Shown piece after piece: positions 1-11,700 of a stretch of 64,000 nucleotides of DNA. Under the pieces are notes generated by a model. The model saw only the letters and a list, made by a program, of their open reading frames with translations. It did no database searches and was not told the origin of the DNA. Source of the DNA: Ulota crispa (lineage: Eukaryota; Streptophyta; Bryopsida; Orthotrichales; Orthotrichaceae); assembly GCA_963920765.1 (NCBI GenBank), contig OY987243.1:23431419-23495418 (forward strand). Direction: 5' to 3'. How positions within the stretch are numbered: the first letter of the stretch is position 1; each line of letters opens with the position of its first letter. The translations under genes were made by a program, and so were the position numbers.

Positions 1-59
1 GGAGAAACTTACAAACAAATAATAGGTGAATAAGGTAAGAACACCCCAGAAGCGTTAGT

Positions 60-330
60 GTCCCCATAACCATGACCTCTTAAATCTTGAAAAATATGTA
101 AAAGTAAATAAATGTAATTATAAGGATGTACAAGATGTGAATATGAAACCTCAGTGTTGGTTATAGGTACAATGGCAGATTGCTATTTAAAAATTCATAA
201 CTTATTCTCACGGTATCCAAATAATACATTCGAATGTGCAAACTCATTATTTTTCTGTTGCTAACATGATCCTATAATTTGCTAGATGTTTATTAATAGT
301 CACCATGTTCAAAACCCTTAAACTCACGCT
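60..330. repeat. Dispersed repeat, inverted partner at about 56436-56690
   Basis: This stretch reappears in reverse complement at about 56436-56690. Shared landmarks, read on this strand, are a run ending in AAGGATGTACAA, the segment ATTCATAACTTATTCTCA, TGTGCAAACTCATTATTTTT and CTAGATGTTTATTAATA. The two copies differ by scattered substitutions and small indels, so they are old. No reading frame is preserved in either copy. The family is unknown, and the window edge cuts off the left side of this copy. Confidence 0.7.
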
Positions 331-448
331 TATGGGTGTTCCTACCTTAATTAGACTTTCATATTGTTCTCCAAATGTTGGTAACAAGTAGCTCTTTTTT
401 CAATTGGTAAATAACTAACTGCTTTGATTAATACACAAGTACATAAAC

Positions 449-680
449 TTAACCCTTAAACGCCTATAAGGCATAGTATATATTTTGATGTATAGTTGTC
501 ATTTGCTACCAATACAAAATTTTAATTTGGGATCTCAAGTAGCTTGCTAGAACCGCATTGATCTATTCGCCAACTTCTTTATTGATCCCAAATGTAATAG
601 AGGTGTGGATTCATTCCAAATACAAGAAAAATAAGCCCGTATTGTACTGGCCGCAAAGGGCCTTTGTGTTGTTCAAGAGA
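449..680. mobile_element. TTAA/CCC-bounded element, copy A (right end decayed)
   Basis: The left end reads TTAACCCTTAAACGCC. The interior (TTGTCATTTGCTACCAATA, then CCAACTTCTTTATTG, then CATTCCAAATACAAGAAAAA, then TTGTACT, then CGCAAAGGGC) is shared in the same order with 5960-6179 and 62157-62389. The right inverted repeat has decayed here and the TTAA is lost. No coding capacity is seen, so it is a non-autonomous element of about 230 bp. Confidence 0.6.
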
Positions 681-1084
681 CAAAGGTTGCTTGAAAAATG
701 CAAACCAATTTATTTGAGGTGAATAATAAATTCACAGTTCTAATATCTCAAATACTTTATTTATTCAATGCTGAAATTTATGAATCATTGTATATGACAT
801 TCATAACTCGTTTCAAAACTTTTCAGATAATTTTTAGTCGCAAAATTATCATTACAATGAATACAACCAAAAATCAGACTTGCACGGTTAGAGGTGCAAG
901 CATAACCCGTAGTCATAGGTCTCAAATTTTACTACAAATATAGTTAAGTTTTTTAATTCTACAAAGTTTTTGTTAAAAGAATGAAAGTATGTTTCCACTT
1001 CTTAAAATGTTTTTGATTTAGGTTCCACGTTCACAGACTTCATGCTCAAGGCTCAAAAGTCCGTCGCTTGAGGCTTGCATTCTA

Positions 1085-1672
1085 GTGTTGTTGTTTTAGT
1101 AAGTTACCTCATGACTCACCACTTGACCACATGGAGGCACATGCAACTCTCTAAATACTTAAATTTCATATTATTTATGGCTTGGGAGCTGCTAGTTTAT
1201 TTTTTCACAACTTCATTGTTGTTGCAAGCCCTTTAAAAGTTGTTGGTTGTAGTAACTTTTCATAAAAACTGATGTAATAGTAAATATTTATAAGGAGAGT
1301 TTCATGGATACCCCTAAAGTTTGCAATATTTTCATGGATACCCCTCCTTTTTCAAAAAAATTCACAAATACCTTTGGACCAAAATTTTCAAACGTTTGTT
1401 TTGTGGTGCATGTCACTTCTTTCTTCCTTTGTGCGCACACCGCTTCTTTCTTGTTATGCGTGCTCACAAAAAAAGAAGGGAAGTGACATGCACAATAAGG
1501 GAAACGCTTGAAAATTTTGGTCCAAGAATATTTGTGAAATTTATAAAAAAGCAGGGATACCTATGAAAATATTGCAAACTTCAAGGGTATCCATGAAATT
1601 TTCCCATATTTATATAGTGTGAAATGTCAAGAAATTAGTGTGGGGCAACCTAAACATACTATTCATAGTGTA
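1085..1672. repeat. Dispersed repeat copy 1, split by a MITE
   Basis: The segments 1085-1283 and 1615-1672 match 18098-18335 in the same orientation. Shared blocks are TTACCTCATGACTCA, CATGCAACTCTCTAAA with one change, and AATGTCAAGAAATTAGTGTG. Copy 2 runs straight through the point where copy 1 is interrupted, so it is a related empty site for the MITE at 1293-1605. No coding content is recognisable. Confidence 0.75.
1293..1605. mobile_element. Mutator-like foldback MITE, copy 1
   Basis: This 313-bp element has long terminal inverted repeats: the left end reads GAGTTTCATGGATACCCCT, mirrored on the right by GGGTATCCATGAAATTTTCCC. It is flanked by a 9-bp direct repeat, ATATTTATA, at 1284-1292 and 1606-1614. 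A 9-bp duplication together with long TIRs is typical of Mutator-like elements. The two arms make almost the whole element palindromic. A sibling copy lies at 19889-20200. The short reading frames inside come from the palindrome and are not genes. Confidence 0.85.
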
Positions 1673-2384
1673 GGCTTTGAACAACATTTAATTTCTTGGC
1701 AAACTTTTGCCTAAATCTTACCTAGAAACTGCGTTGGCGACTAGTACACTAGAAAATTCAAGTGAAAATCTAGATGAAATTGCCAAATCCTTCTTGCAGC
1801 AGATTCCCCATTTGCCAAATTTTGAATGAACGTAACTTATATTACTAGTTTTTTGGATGAACTTAAATATCATTCAATCGTTCCAATTTTAGCCAACTTT
1901 TCTTTACCTGCCAGCATTCTGGGATGCGGGTCACTCTACCTTGACAAAAACAAAAATTAAACCCTGGCTTTGAACCAGCAATATGACCTTCCACTAATTC
2001 CAAAAGGACCAAAAGGTCAGATCCTCCGCCCAACCATCAACCAACGAAAAGGCGCCACCTGTCCAACCCAAACCTACCAGCCGCCAAGATCCCCACCTAC
2101 ACGACAATTCCACCTGGAAACGTACTGTGACAAACGACCCACGTCATCCCACGACAATTCCGGCAGAATCCGTCGTCCCTCCCGTGTACCTCGTCGCGCG
2201 TCTCACAGCTTCACAACCGACCGCTTCACCGGTGTCAGAACCTCTGCTGCTCCACGACCACGACCTCGGCGGATCACAAGCAGAGCCTCTCTCGGCTCTT
2301 CCTCCGAACCAGTGCTGACGAGAACCAGTCGCCTCGTGCTTGTTTGATGTTGCGGAGATCGAGAGGAGAGTGCCGTCCATAGCG

Positions 2385-4539
2385 ATGGCGCACGCGTCTT
2401 TAATCGCTTTATGCATTCTGTTGTTGCTTGTGCCATTGTGCATGTCAGCGGATGTAGAGGTCGTAAACGGATCCACTTGCTCCGTGTCCGCGGAGAAGCA
2501 CCGGCCGGTGAAAGGGAGCCCGGAGTATCTGCAGCAGTTTTTGGACGAGACGAAATGGTACAATGACTTGGTGTTGGGGCCGTGGCTGCCCGTGTCTGCA
2601 CGCGAGGCGATTCCGCACACATTGCAGACGTGGTTGCGGAACTACGTGGCGGGCTTGATTGTGTACTTCGTCTCCGGAGGCTTGTGGTGTCTTTATGTTT
2701 ACAGTTGGAAGGGCGACGTTTTCTTCCCCGCAGGTGAGAATGGCTTTCTTTTTCGAGGGAATTGGCAATTAGATGATCGCTCGGCTTATCTCGGGGCTGA
2801 TCGGTATTAGTAGCTCGGCTGATTGGCACTACTCGCTCGTTGAGCATTGTTTTAGTTTATTGTGCCCTAATTATTGTAGGATTCGGTTCCGTGGTTGAGG
2901 CCCGAATTTTTGCAGTAGGAGAGTTATCTTGGTATAGATTGTACGGGATGCTTCAATGCATGCGATTCTTTGCGTTCTCGAGAATACCGAATCTGGAGAA
3001 GCTTTGAATGTAGTGTGTCAGAGCTCTTCTGGTGTCGATATGTTTTCAACAATTGGTGCTCGTTTTCGTTCCCCATGGTTTACACGAGTCTCTCTCGAGG
3101 CTGAACCCCTAAGTTTCCAGGTTAGTAATAGATAAGTCATTTTGGAAGCTGTTAGTCGATGATTTGAGCTTTCAAAGCGTGTTTCTTTTAGAAATGTAGG
3201 TATGATAACTTCTTTGAATTAGTTCATTTGATTACCTTTTTGAAGCGTCTCATGGGATTTATGCAACTCGTATTGACCTGGAACCGGTTACTTAGGGTTA
3301 AAAGAAAATATTAATCATTTGCCCTGCAAGTTCCCAAAAGTATATCCTGTACGTACAGGTCATTTTTTGACCTAACAAACACGGGTTTCCATTGTGATCA
3401 CTTCGTATACAATTTGGATATGAGGCAACGTGTTTCATACTCTGCCTATACCGTTGATAGTACTGGTGTTTTGACTATCTGCTTATCCTTGGGGTTTATG
3501 CATGACACTCTTTCCCCTTTTTTAATGCCGTTCTGATACCTTAGACTTGTGTGTCGAGAAATGTTGCAGGGGATATACCTGGGAAGGAGCCCATTATGCT
3601 ACAGATCTGGGTGACTATGAAGGCCATGCCTGTATACACAGGATTGCCAACTGTTTCAGAGTACATGATAGAAAATGGCTGGACCAAGTGTTTTGCACGT
3701 GTTGACGAAGTTGGATTGCCCACCTACATCTGCTTGGTGGTCGCTTATTTGGCAGTAGCGGAGTTTGGAATCTATTGGATCCACAGGGAGCTTCACGACA
3801 TTAAACCCTTATATAAGCTTCTCCATGCAACACACCATATCTACAACAAGCAGAACACGTTGTCACCTTTTGCAGGTAATCTTTTATAACTATTGCCAAG
3901 TGATTGCGCTTAACTTGTCCCATATAACAAAGCGTATCTTCATTATTCTCCACAAAGTGAGGTGTAGTTTTGAAATCCTTCAAAGATTTATGTTGTGGTT
4001 GGTAATTAGAACATGCATTTCAAAGATGTGGTTAGAAGGGTATGAAGATTTTGCATACTAACTCGCTACTAATTTTACGCTAAAGGGGTGACTACTGATT
4101 ACTTGAGTAGGGTTGAGTTGTATCTCATCTTCATTAAAAATGGTGAGGAATGTGGAGTCTTGAGCTTTGATGACTTGCTGCGGGTACAGATCAATTATGA
4201 TTTTGTCTTGTTGAACCTGTCTTGTGTGTTGCAGGTTTGGCCTTTCATCCCATCGATGGAATATTACAAGCGTGTCCTCATGTGATTGCGTTGTTTCTGA
4301 TGCCGATGCACTTTTTCACTCACGAGGTTTTACTCTTCTGCGAAGGAGTTTGGACAACCAACATACATGACTGCATTGACGGAAATGTCTGGGGCATCAT
4401 GGGAGCTGGTTTCCACACTATCCATCACACCACTTACCGACACAATTACGGCCACTATACTGTGTTTATGGATTGGCTATTTGGCACTTTGCGTGACCCG
4501 TCTGCACGGAAGGCAACACAGGCAAAGAAGGCTTCGTAA
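2385..4539 (+). CDS. STE1: Delta7-sterol C-5(6) desaturase
   Basis: Exons are 2385-2733, 3570-3875 and 4235-4539, giving 319 residues. The enzyme puts the C5-C6 double bond into delta7-sterols on the way to campesterol, sitosterol and brassinosteroids, in the ER membrane. The three di-iron histidine boxes are present: HRELH at 188-192, HATHH at 202-206 and HTIHH at 279-283, the last followed by YRHNYGH. Family landmarks such as [42 protein letters not shown] and GHYT near residue 291 closely follow Arabidopsis STE1/DWF7. Both introns are phase 1 with GT-AG borders. The ATG chosen gives an N-terminal extension of about 50 residues whose start ([10 protein letters not shown]) looks like a signal peptide or anchor. 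Plant STE1 normally starts near the FLDET block, so an in-frame ATG at codon 20 is another possible start. Confidence 0.95.
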
Positions 4540-5940
4540 GGGACGCCAGTTATAATTCTCTTCGATTCCTATTTTACAACCATCAGTGGATGTGATATAT
4601 CATAAGGTTTGCTGCCAATGCCCTCTTAGTTGAATCAAGCACCAGTAATAAGACGTCTTTGGGTGCTGTAGAGTGTGCATTAACCCTAAGCTGGCCTCAT
4701 GCTAGTTTCTCACACTACTCTCTGCAGAGATTACAGGAGTCTCCACCAACAATTGCCGTTTTGATGAGCTTCTTTGCTCAGAAATATATTTTTATAATTT
4801 TCAACAGTGATCACATGGGAGAAATGGAATACATTCTATTCTCAGCAAGTTATTTCTTGAATGTCTGCTGCATCGGTTCATTGAAATGAAGGATGTGGTA
4901 TCAAAGCAAATTGAAGCTGACTGGGATCAACAATCAATCAATGCAACTCTTTCTGAAGTATTTGGGATGCCTATGCACTCTGAAATATTAATTTGTATCA
5001 AAGGAAACAAGTATTTGGTCCCGGTTGTCACGCTATCTCTTGTGCACCAGTAAACTCCAGTAATTCTCTAATTTTGTTCTGTGAGAATCTACCACCACAG
5101 TCAGTAAACCCGGCCTCACTTCTGGAAACTAGTACCTACTCTAGGAGAAGCAATGTTGTTGTTGCTATGGCTTGCTTTTTGAGCACGGCCCTACTCAAGA
5201 CTTGTTTTTTTGGCTGGGAGAGGCTCTATCATTGTCGTTGTGGCTTGCTTTTCCTACTCGAACTTGCTCTGACTCCTCCAACTCAAGCCTCTCCTCTGAT
5301 CTCTACCTATAGAGTTGTATATCAACGTTGGAGCTGTTTAGAAAACATGTATATTTGACCTAAAATCTGAAAATTAAACAATGTACAAGGAAAAATTGTA
5401 TTAGCGTAATACGTATGCTAGGTTATTTTCACTTCTAAAAACAATTCTCTTGCGAGAAGGGAGAGAGTTAGTGATCTTGAATTAAAATACAACATCCTAC
5501 TATGTAACGTGTACATAATATGTTTTCAAGTTGCATCTTGTAACAACTCATTCTACATCTAATCTTTAATCCTCAAATTGTACAAAAAATGGAAGATTTC
5601 AAAATCTATTAAAAATATAATAATGTGTAAATGATAAGTGTATTAAAACTCAGTTGTAAAAAAAATTGCTACCTTCTATGCTTATGAAAGTTGTTGACCA
5701 ACTTTTTTAAAGTATAAATGAAATTAATACTTTTGCTTTTATGGTTTGGTATTTTATTGAAAAGAAATGCTTTTATTTATAGTACTGCTATCAATGAAAG
5801 GGATTTTTAAAAGAAATTCAAGAAAATTTCAGATGGATATATAATTTTTTTATGAGGTTGCCTTAACAAATTTGCCAAGAGAATTTTTAGATCATTTTTG
5901 TATGTATTGACTTCAAGATCAAAATGATTCAACTATGCAT
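4540..5940. other. Non-coding 3' flank and AT-rich gap
   Basis: This holds the 3' untranslated region and flank of the desaturase gene, then AT-rich sequence. Short open frames at 4659-4889 and 4993-5358 show no recognisable protein and no splice context. I see no RNA gene. Confidence 0.6.
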
Positions 5941-5959
5941 TCTATAACATATTTCAAGT

Positions 5960-6179
5960 TTAACCCTTAAACAACCATAGGGAATAGTATATACGTTGAC
6001 GTATGATTGTCATTTGTTACCAATAAGAAATTACAATTTGGGACCTCAAGTAGCTCACTACTATTCTCCAACTTCTTTATTGGTTTCAAATGTAGTAGAA
6101 GTGTGAATCCATTCCAAATACAAGAAAAATACCTTGTATTGTACTAGTCGCAAAGGGCATTTTGGTTGTTTAAGGGTTA
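5960..6179. mobile_element. TTAA/CCC-bounded element, copy B
   Basis: The left end TTAACCCTTAAACAACCA is mirrored on the right by TGGTTGTTTAAGGGTTA. The interior is collinear with 449-680 and 62157-62389. Length is about 220 bp and there is no coding capacity. The right flank reads GGGTTAC rather than GGGTTAA, so one target-site base seems to have mutated. Confidence 0.7.
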
Positions 6180-7977
6180 CTATATGACCAAAGCTGGTGA
6201 TACAACCTCTTGGCTACCCTAAAATATTACATAACTACTTTCATTTGAAGGCAGCTCAAAACAAAATGCAAAGTTGGGATTCCTACATCAAGGAATAAAT
6301 GTAAAGTAAAATAAATAAAAAGTATTATAAGTATTCATATACATGTTACATGTTCATATCCGTTGTGCTTCATAATTTTCCAACATGCACTAAGTAACCT
6401 CATTGTCAAAATAAAAACACTCACTTAGACAATTGTTTTACTTTGCATTTATTGTTTGTGAGTTTATTTATTCCACATGTTATGGGTAACTATATAGTAT
6501 AAAATGTCAAGAACATAGAAATGAACAAATTAATGATTCTAAAATTTGTGCAATTAGAATATCTTAGTGTCACCTTTTTTTTACATCGGAATCTTTATTT
6601 TCCAAATTAAACCCATACTTAATTGAAAATGTATTCTTTAATCTTACCATCACATTCAATTATTGGAAAATGATGAATGTAATGTACTAACAGCTACTTT
6701 AAATCAAAGAAATGACTTTGTTTTGGAGCCAATGTAGGTTCCAATCTCAACCTCTCATATGTTGATTCTCTCTAAATAACACCAAGGTTTTTACCAAAGG
6801 AGTCATAACAAAATCTTAAAATATATCTTAATTTGAAAAAAATAAGAATTAACATGCCCCTAGCACCCAATATTTGGTTCCATCAAGAAGGGAAAACCCA
6901 TTCATGCCTTGGTCAATTGTCAAATTTTATTAAATTACAACCATTAGAATCATTTTTTTGGATAGTCAACATTGTAAAATGAAGAGATTTTTTTTTTCCT
7001 TGGTGTCTTATTTCTCCCTTTTCTTTTGAATTTTTTCAAGGATTATAATGATGATCTCAAATTTTTTGATCCCAAGGCCTTTAGAGGCTAGACACAAGAA
7101 AATTGGTCTCAATAATATTCTTGTTACCATGACTGCTTGAAGCTGTTTTTGAGACCGCTGAGGTTGAAGTTTTGGTTCAAATGATCCCAAGTTTTCATGG
7201 CCTCAACTCTGAGTGTAAAATGGATCTAAAGAGTAAAGAGCTTCACAAGTGTGAAAAATGTTTAGCATAGAGCAATGCCTAAGGAGGAGGGGATTGCAGG
7301 AAAAAAAGGGCCTACAAGGAGGGCGGAGCCCGACAAGGAGGTTTCTTTTTTCTTTTTTCTTGCAATCCCTAATGACGATGCCATTGCCCAACATAAACAA
7401 CCGCTAGATATTTGGATGAATCTATGGATTTGTGGATGACAAATCCGTAATCCCCAGTTACATGAGTTTTCCTAGATGGAGAATTCATAATCCCCGGTTA
7501 TGTTGTTTTCTTGCAAAATGCTTCCTAATTTTGCAATAAAATCCACCCTGAATATGAACCGCAAATATCCTAGTGGTGGTTTACAAGTCACTTTTGTAAT
7601 TCATTTAAAGCACTTTAGATTAAGAGTAGGTTCGACAGTCAACTGCTGAATTAATTATTTTCTAAGAAAATTTTGATTTGACATCAAGTTTAGTAATTAG
7701 TTGATGATTAGGCATTTAAAAAAAATTTGTTACTATATGGCAATCAACCAATTTTTTTAGTAGAATCAAGCCTTCTTCAAAGAATCTATGACTTTCCAAA
7801 ATTAGGCTTTGATACAAAATGTGCGTAAGATTGAGCCCTCCTAAAATTAGCCTTGACCTTCTAGAATTAGATAGGTTTAATGACTTCTACAACATTAGGC
7901 AACTCAATTTTTTGTTTTGTTTGACATTGGGCATTTTTGAAGAAGGCTAAATTTTGGGAAATCATTTTGTGCCTAAC
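6180..7977. other. AT-rich intergenic sequence, no gene seen
   Basis: No open frame with recognisable protein content, no splice-bounded exon and no RNA gene were found. Poly-T and poly-A runs near 6995 and 7350 account for the small frames here. Confidence 0.6.
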
Positions 7978-7989
7978 CTGCTCTAAACC

Positions 7990-8104
7990 AACTTTTTTTT
8001 TTGGCACCAGAGTGCTAGTTTCCACCACTAGATTTCCATCCCTCTAGTTTTGCTCCAATGTGGAGGGGACAACTAGCACTCTTGTGCTAGAAAAAAAAAA
8101 AGGG
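7990..8104. mobile_element. Short foldback element with 12-bp flanking repeat
   Basis: A poly-T arm followed by CACCAGAGTGCTAGTT is mirrored by AACTAGCACTCTTGTGCTAG and a poly-A arm, giving a hairpin of about 115 bp. The same 12 bases, CTGCTCTAAACC, lie on both sides at 7978-7989 and 8105-8116 and look like a target-site duplication. The superfamily is not assigned, because 12 bp is longer than usual for most MITEs. Confidence 0.55.
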
Positions 8105-8149
8105 CTGCTCTAAACCTATGGCGTTCATGGCGCTTTTTAAGTGCAACAC

Positions 8150-8479
8150 TAAGGTAGAAGGCTCATAAACCAACCATCTAAGGGCTAAAATTGAGTTTTG
8201 GGGAGGTAGAACTTCTTGAAATATTTTTCAATAAAATTTCCTTGGAAGACAAGAGGAATTGGCATCCAACCCAATTTGTTTCATATTTTTTAGAGCTTTG
8301 TGGAATTAGTTATGAAATTTTGAAACTAAAGTGGCATAGGACTCTGAAACCACCCACCTCCTAAAATGTACACTACTTGTACATTCTGCAAACCTATGAA
8401 AAAAAGCATGTATGGAAAGAGTACATTTCAGAGGGTGGGCGGTTTTAGAGCCTGGACGGTTTATGAGCCTCCTACCTTA
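8150..8479. mobile_element. Inverted-repeat MITE upstream of CSN3
   Basis: The left terminus TAAGGTAGAAGGCTCATAAA is mirrored by TTTATGAGCCTCCTACCTTA on the right. The element is 330 bp with no coding frame. No clean target-site duplication could be read: the flanks are CAC and CAT. It ends about 250 bp before the CSN3 start codon, so it lies in or near that promoter. Confidence 0.6.
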
Positions 8480-8731
8480 CATCGACTGTGACAGCTTCAC
8501 AAAACTCCATAATATCATATGAATCATTTTAGGCCGTTGGGAGGTGACATTAAAGAGGGGAACGTCTGGAGCACTGGCCTCGGGAGGCTCAGCAAAGGGT
8601 CAAGTATCTAAAACCCTAATCTCGATGGAACTTAGTCACAGAGTGTCCCGGAGCAGTGGTGTGGCAGAACCATTGCGAGAGGACGGTCGAGAGGGGAGCT
8701 GATTGCAAGCAACTCTTGCTAAAGCATCATC

Positions 8732-11700
8732 ATGGATGCGCTGGATCAGCTGGTGACGCAAGTGCAGGCTCTGTCGGGGACCGATCACGATGTGGCGCAT
8801 CTCAGCACCTTGCTCAAGCAGGCCGACGACCTTCTGCACTCGCACGTCCCCCGTCTCGGCTACGTGCTCGCTGCTCTTCACCCCGCCAAGCACTCCCTCG
8901 GATACCTCTACTTCCTGTCCGTCCCCTCACTCTCCCTCTTTGTTCACCAATCAACCTTATTCCGCAGTTTAATCTTTTGAATTAGAGCTGTTCGGGCGTT
9001 TCTAATATGCTACTCTATGGCCATGGCGAACCAGGGATCGATCTGCAACGTTCTTGACTGCTTTGTTGAGAAATTGACCTTTTTTTCTGAGATTAGGTTT
9101 TGTGTAATCGCCGACCTGCAACGTTCTTGACTGCTTTGTTGAGAAATTGACCTGTTTTCTGAGATTAGGTTTTGTGTAATCGCCTTGGTTTGTGTATCGT
9201 TTCTGATTGCCCTAGTTTTGGTAGGAGTTCAAAACGTTTTCTCATTTCTGCACCGATTTCTGGTAGTTACGAAGTACTGCTGTTGAGAACGCTTTTATTT
9301 TCTAACTGAGCGTCAATTTTAACGTTCTTCCGATGTCTTTCATTTACATTGAGAGAATTGGATCTTGAAAGGAATAGACGGAAATATAGTTCAGTAAACG
9401 TAGATCTGGATTATTTGACTGTGACTCGTATGAAGAGTGTCGAATGAGCTGATTCTTTCGCCAGTGTGCTTCGGAATTGGACGCGTTCTGATATGGTTTA
9501 TTCTCTGGAGTTTACAGTGAGGCTCAATCGTCGGGGACACTGAATAGGGAGCAATCGGAGAGTTTCTTGAAACAGGCTTCTGCATTCCTTACTGCCTGTG
9601 CTGCAGAGCAGATTCGCCTAGCACCTGATAAATGTAAGTTTGAATTGTGTCTGGTTGATTGTTTTCATGTGCAGTGAGTTAGGGTTTCAATGTGCTGCGT
9701 TCTTGTGCGAGGGCAGAGTGGTGGCAGTGTTTCCAGAAATTCGAATCTTTTCGCTCCAGTTGTTTTTTGGTTTGCATCTGTTTCTGATTGAATGAGCTCG
9801 GTTCTTAAGCTGTAAGTACACAACTCATGCCCAAAACGTTAAAAAGACGTTCAAATTACTTCTGAAATTCCAAACTGAAGAAAAGGCATACTCAGTTTTT
9901 CGGTGACGCTAAGTCTTAGGAATGCTACGGCTTAAGATTGGATTACCTGAGTTGAACTTATCATTAGGGTTTATTGACCTGCTTGAATTTGTGCTGCTAT
10001 GTTATCAATTGACATTATTTTGCGTTAAGAGTGTCCTATGGTTGTGATTTTGCAGTCAACAGTGTATGCCGGAGGGTGAAAGAGCAAGCAATGCACTTGC
10101 ACGAGCCCATGCGTGCTATTCTCCCTCTGCAATCCGCTATCCGCAAACTCCAGCCTTCCAGTGAATACTTGACTGCCATTCATGCGGATTTTTTGCAGAT
10201 GTGCTTACTGTCCAAATGCTACAAAGCCAGTCTGAGTGTCTTGGAGGACGATATCTTTGAAATCGATCAAAAAAGAACCGCACTTGTACCTCGGGACTTC
10301 CTTTTGTATTGCTACTATGGGTATGTGCCAGAAGTACTTTGCAAAATATCTTAACAATTCATTACTTTCAATTATGTGTTGCGATTGTCTTGAAACGTAC
10401 GCTTCTGTGGTCGGCATTACTGATGAAGGTTGCTACCATTCCATTACAGGGGGATGATCTATATTGGTTTGAAAAAGTTTTCCAAGGCCCTGGAATTTTT
10501 CCAACATGTAATGCTTCTTAGACCAGTGCATTACCTTTTTTTTTGTTTTCAGTGCGTCTGATGTGTCGTCTGTTCCACTATATGGTTAATTTATAAAGAT
10601 GTATTCTTCTGGATACTTATGGACTGTCATTTGTTGATTAGGCAATCACTGCTCCTACGACAGCTCTGAATGCAATTACTATTGCAGCTTTCAGAAAGTA
10701 CGTGCTGGTGTCTCTTATTCAAAACGGTCAGGTTTGTAAGGAATATCTTGAACCTGGTTTTCCTGCTAGTTTTATGTTGCAGTTTTGCTGTTTGTATCAG
10801 GTTCATTGCTGTTTTTAGTTATTGAGAATGAGAGGATCGACTTTAATGTAGTTTTTGTCACTCTCTTCTGCACGTGTGCTAATAAGCACTTCAGTGAGTA
10901 CATTTGATTGAATGTTTATTGTATTGTGTCTTACAGTTTTCGTTATCCATTTCTTACCATACAGGTCCCTCCTTTCCCGAAGTATACTCCGGCGGTTGTT
11001 CTACGAAATCTGAAATCCTGTGTTCAGGTACACAAACTAAATGCTTATTTTGTGGATAATGGTATCAAATTTCATTTTGTTTCTCGGGCATACATATGGT
11101 CATGTCTGTTAAAATGGCATGTTTCAGAGCGCCGTGACCTGACTTTCAAGCGCCCAGAGCTTTATATCTAGGACTGGTATAGTTATGATGTTTCCGTTAG
11201 GCGAATGAAACTGTGTCAAGTTCGCTGAATTCTGCCATCTAAATGCATTTGAAATTGTGTTGCATGTTTCCTTTTATATTTGAGAAATTAGGTTCGTGAG
11301 TTAGTATAGGAGTCGCTAACTGGGGAACTTGTAATCTACAGGATTACTTGGATTTATCAAATCTGTATTCCAGCAGAAATATCGATGATGTTAAGCGTTG
11401 CATCGATGCACACGAGGATGTCTTCAAGAGCGTGAGTTCCTTGCTAATCTGTTTGCAACTCTTGTTGGGCTAAGAATTGATGCATGTTTGTGTTGCCGTT
11501 TGTGGATCCAGATGTACTCCCTGCCCAGCTTTATGCTTGCTTTTGGGAAGGTAACCACCCATGATTGTTATTCATTTTTTTCATCTATGGAATTGCAGGA
11601 TAATAATCTCGGGTTGGCAAAACAAGTAATTGCGTCGTTATATAAGCGTAACATCCAGCGATTAACTCAGACTTACTTGACCTTATCCCTTCAAGATATT

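Noticed and set aside
1304-1566. Open frames in the palindromic MITE, and likewise at 19900-20161
   Set aside because: They occur on both strands with mirror-image products because the DNA is an inverted repeat; no conserved protein.
11513-11551. Extra CSN3 exon between exons 7 and 8
   Set aside because: It has splice-like borders and keeps frame, but it would insert 13 residues where plant CSN3 proteins align without a gap.
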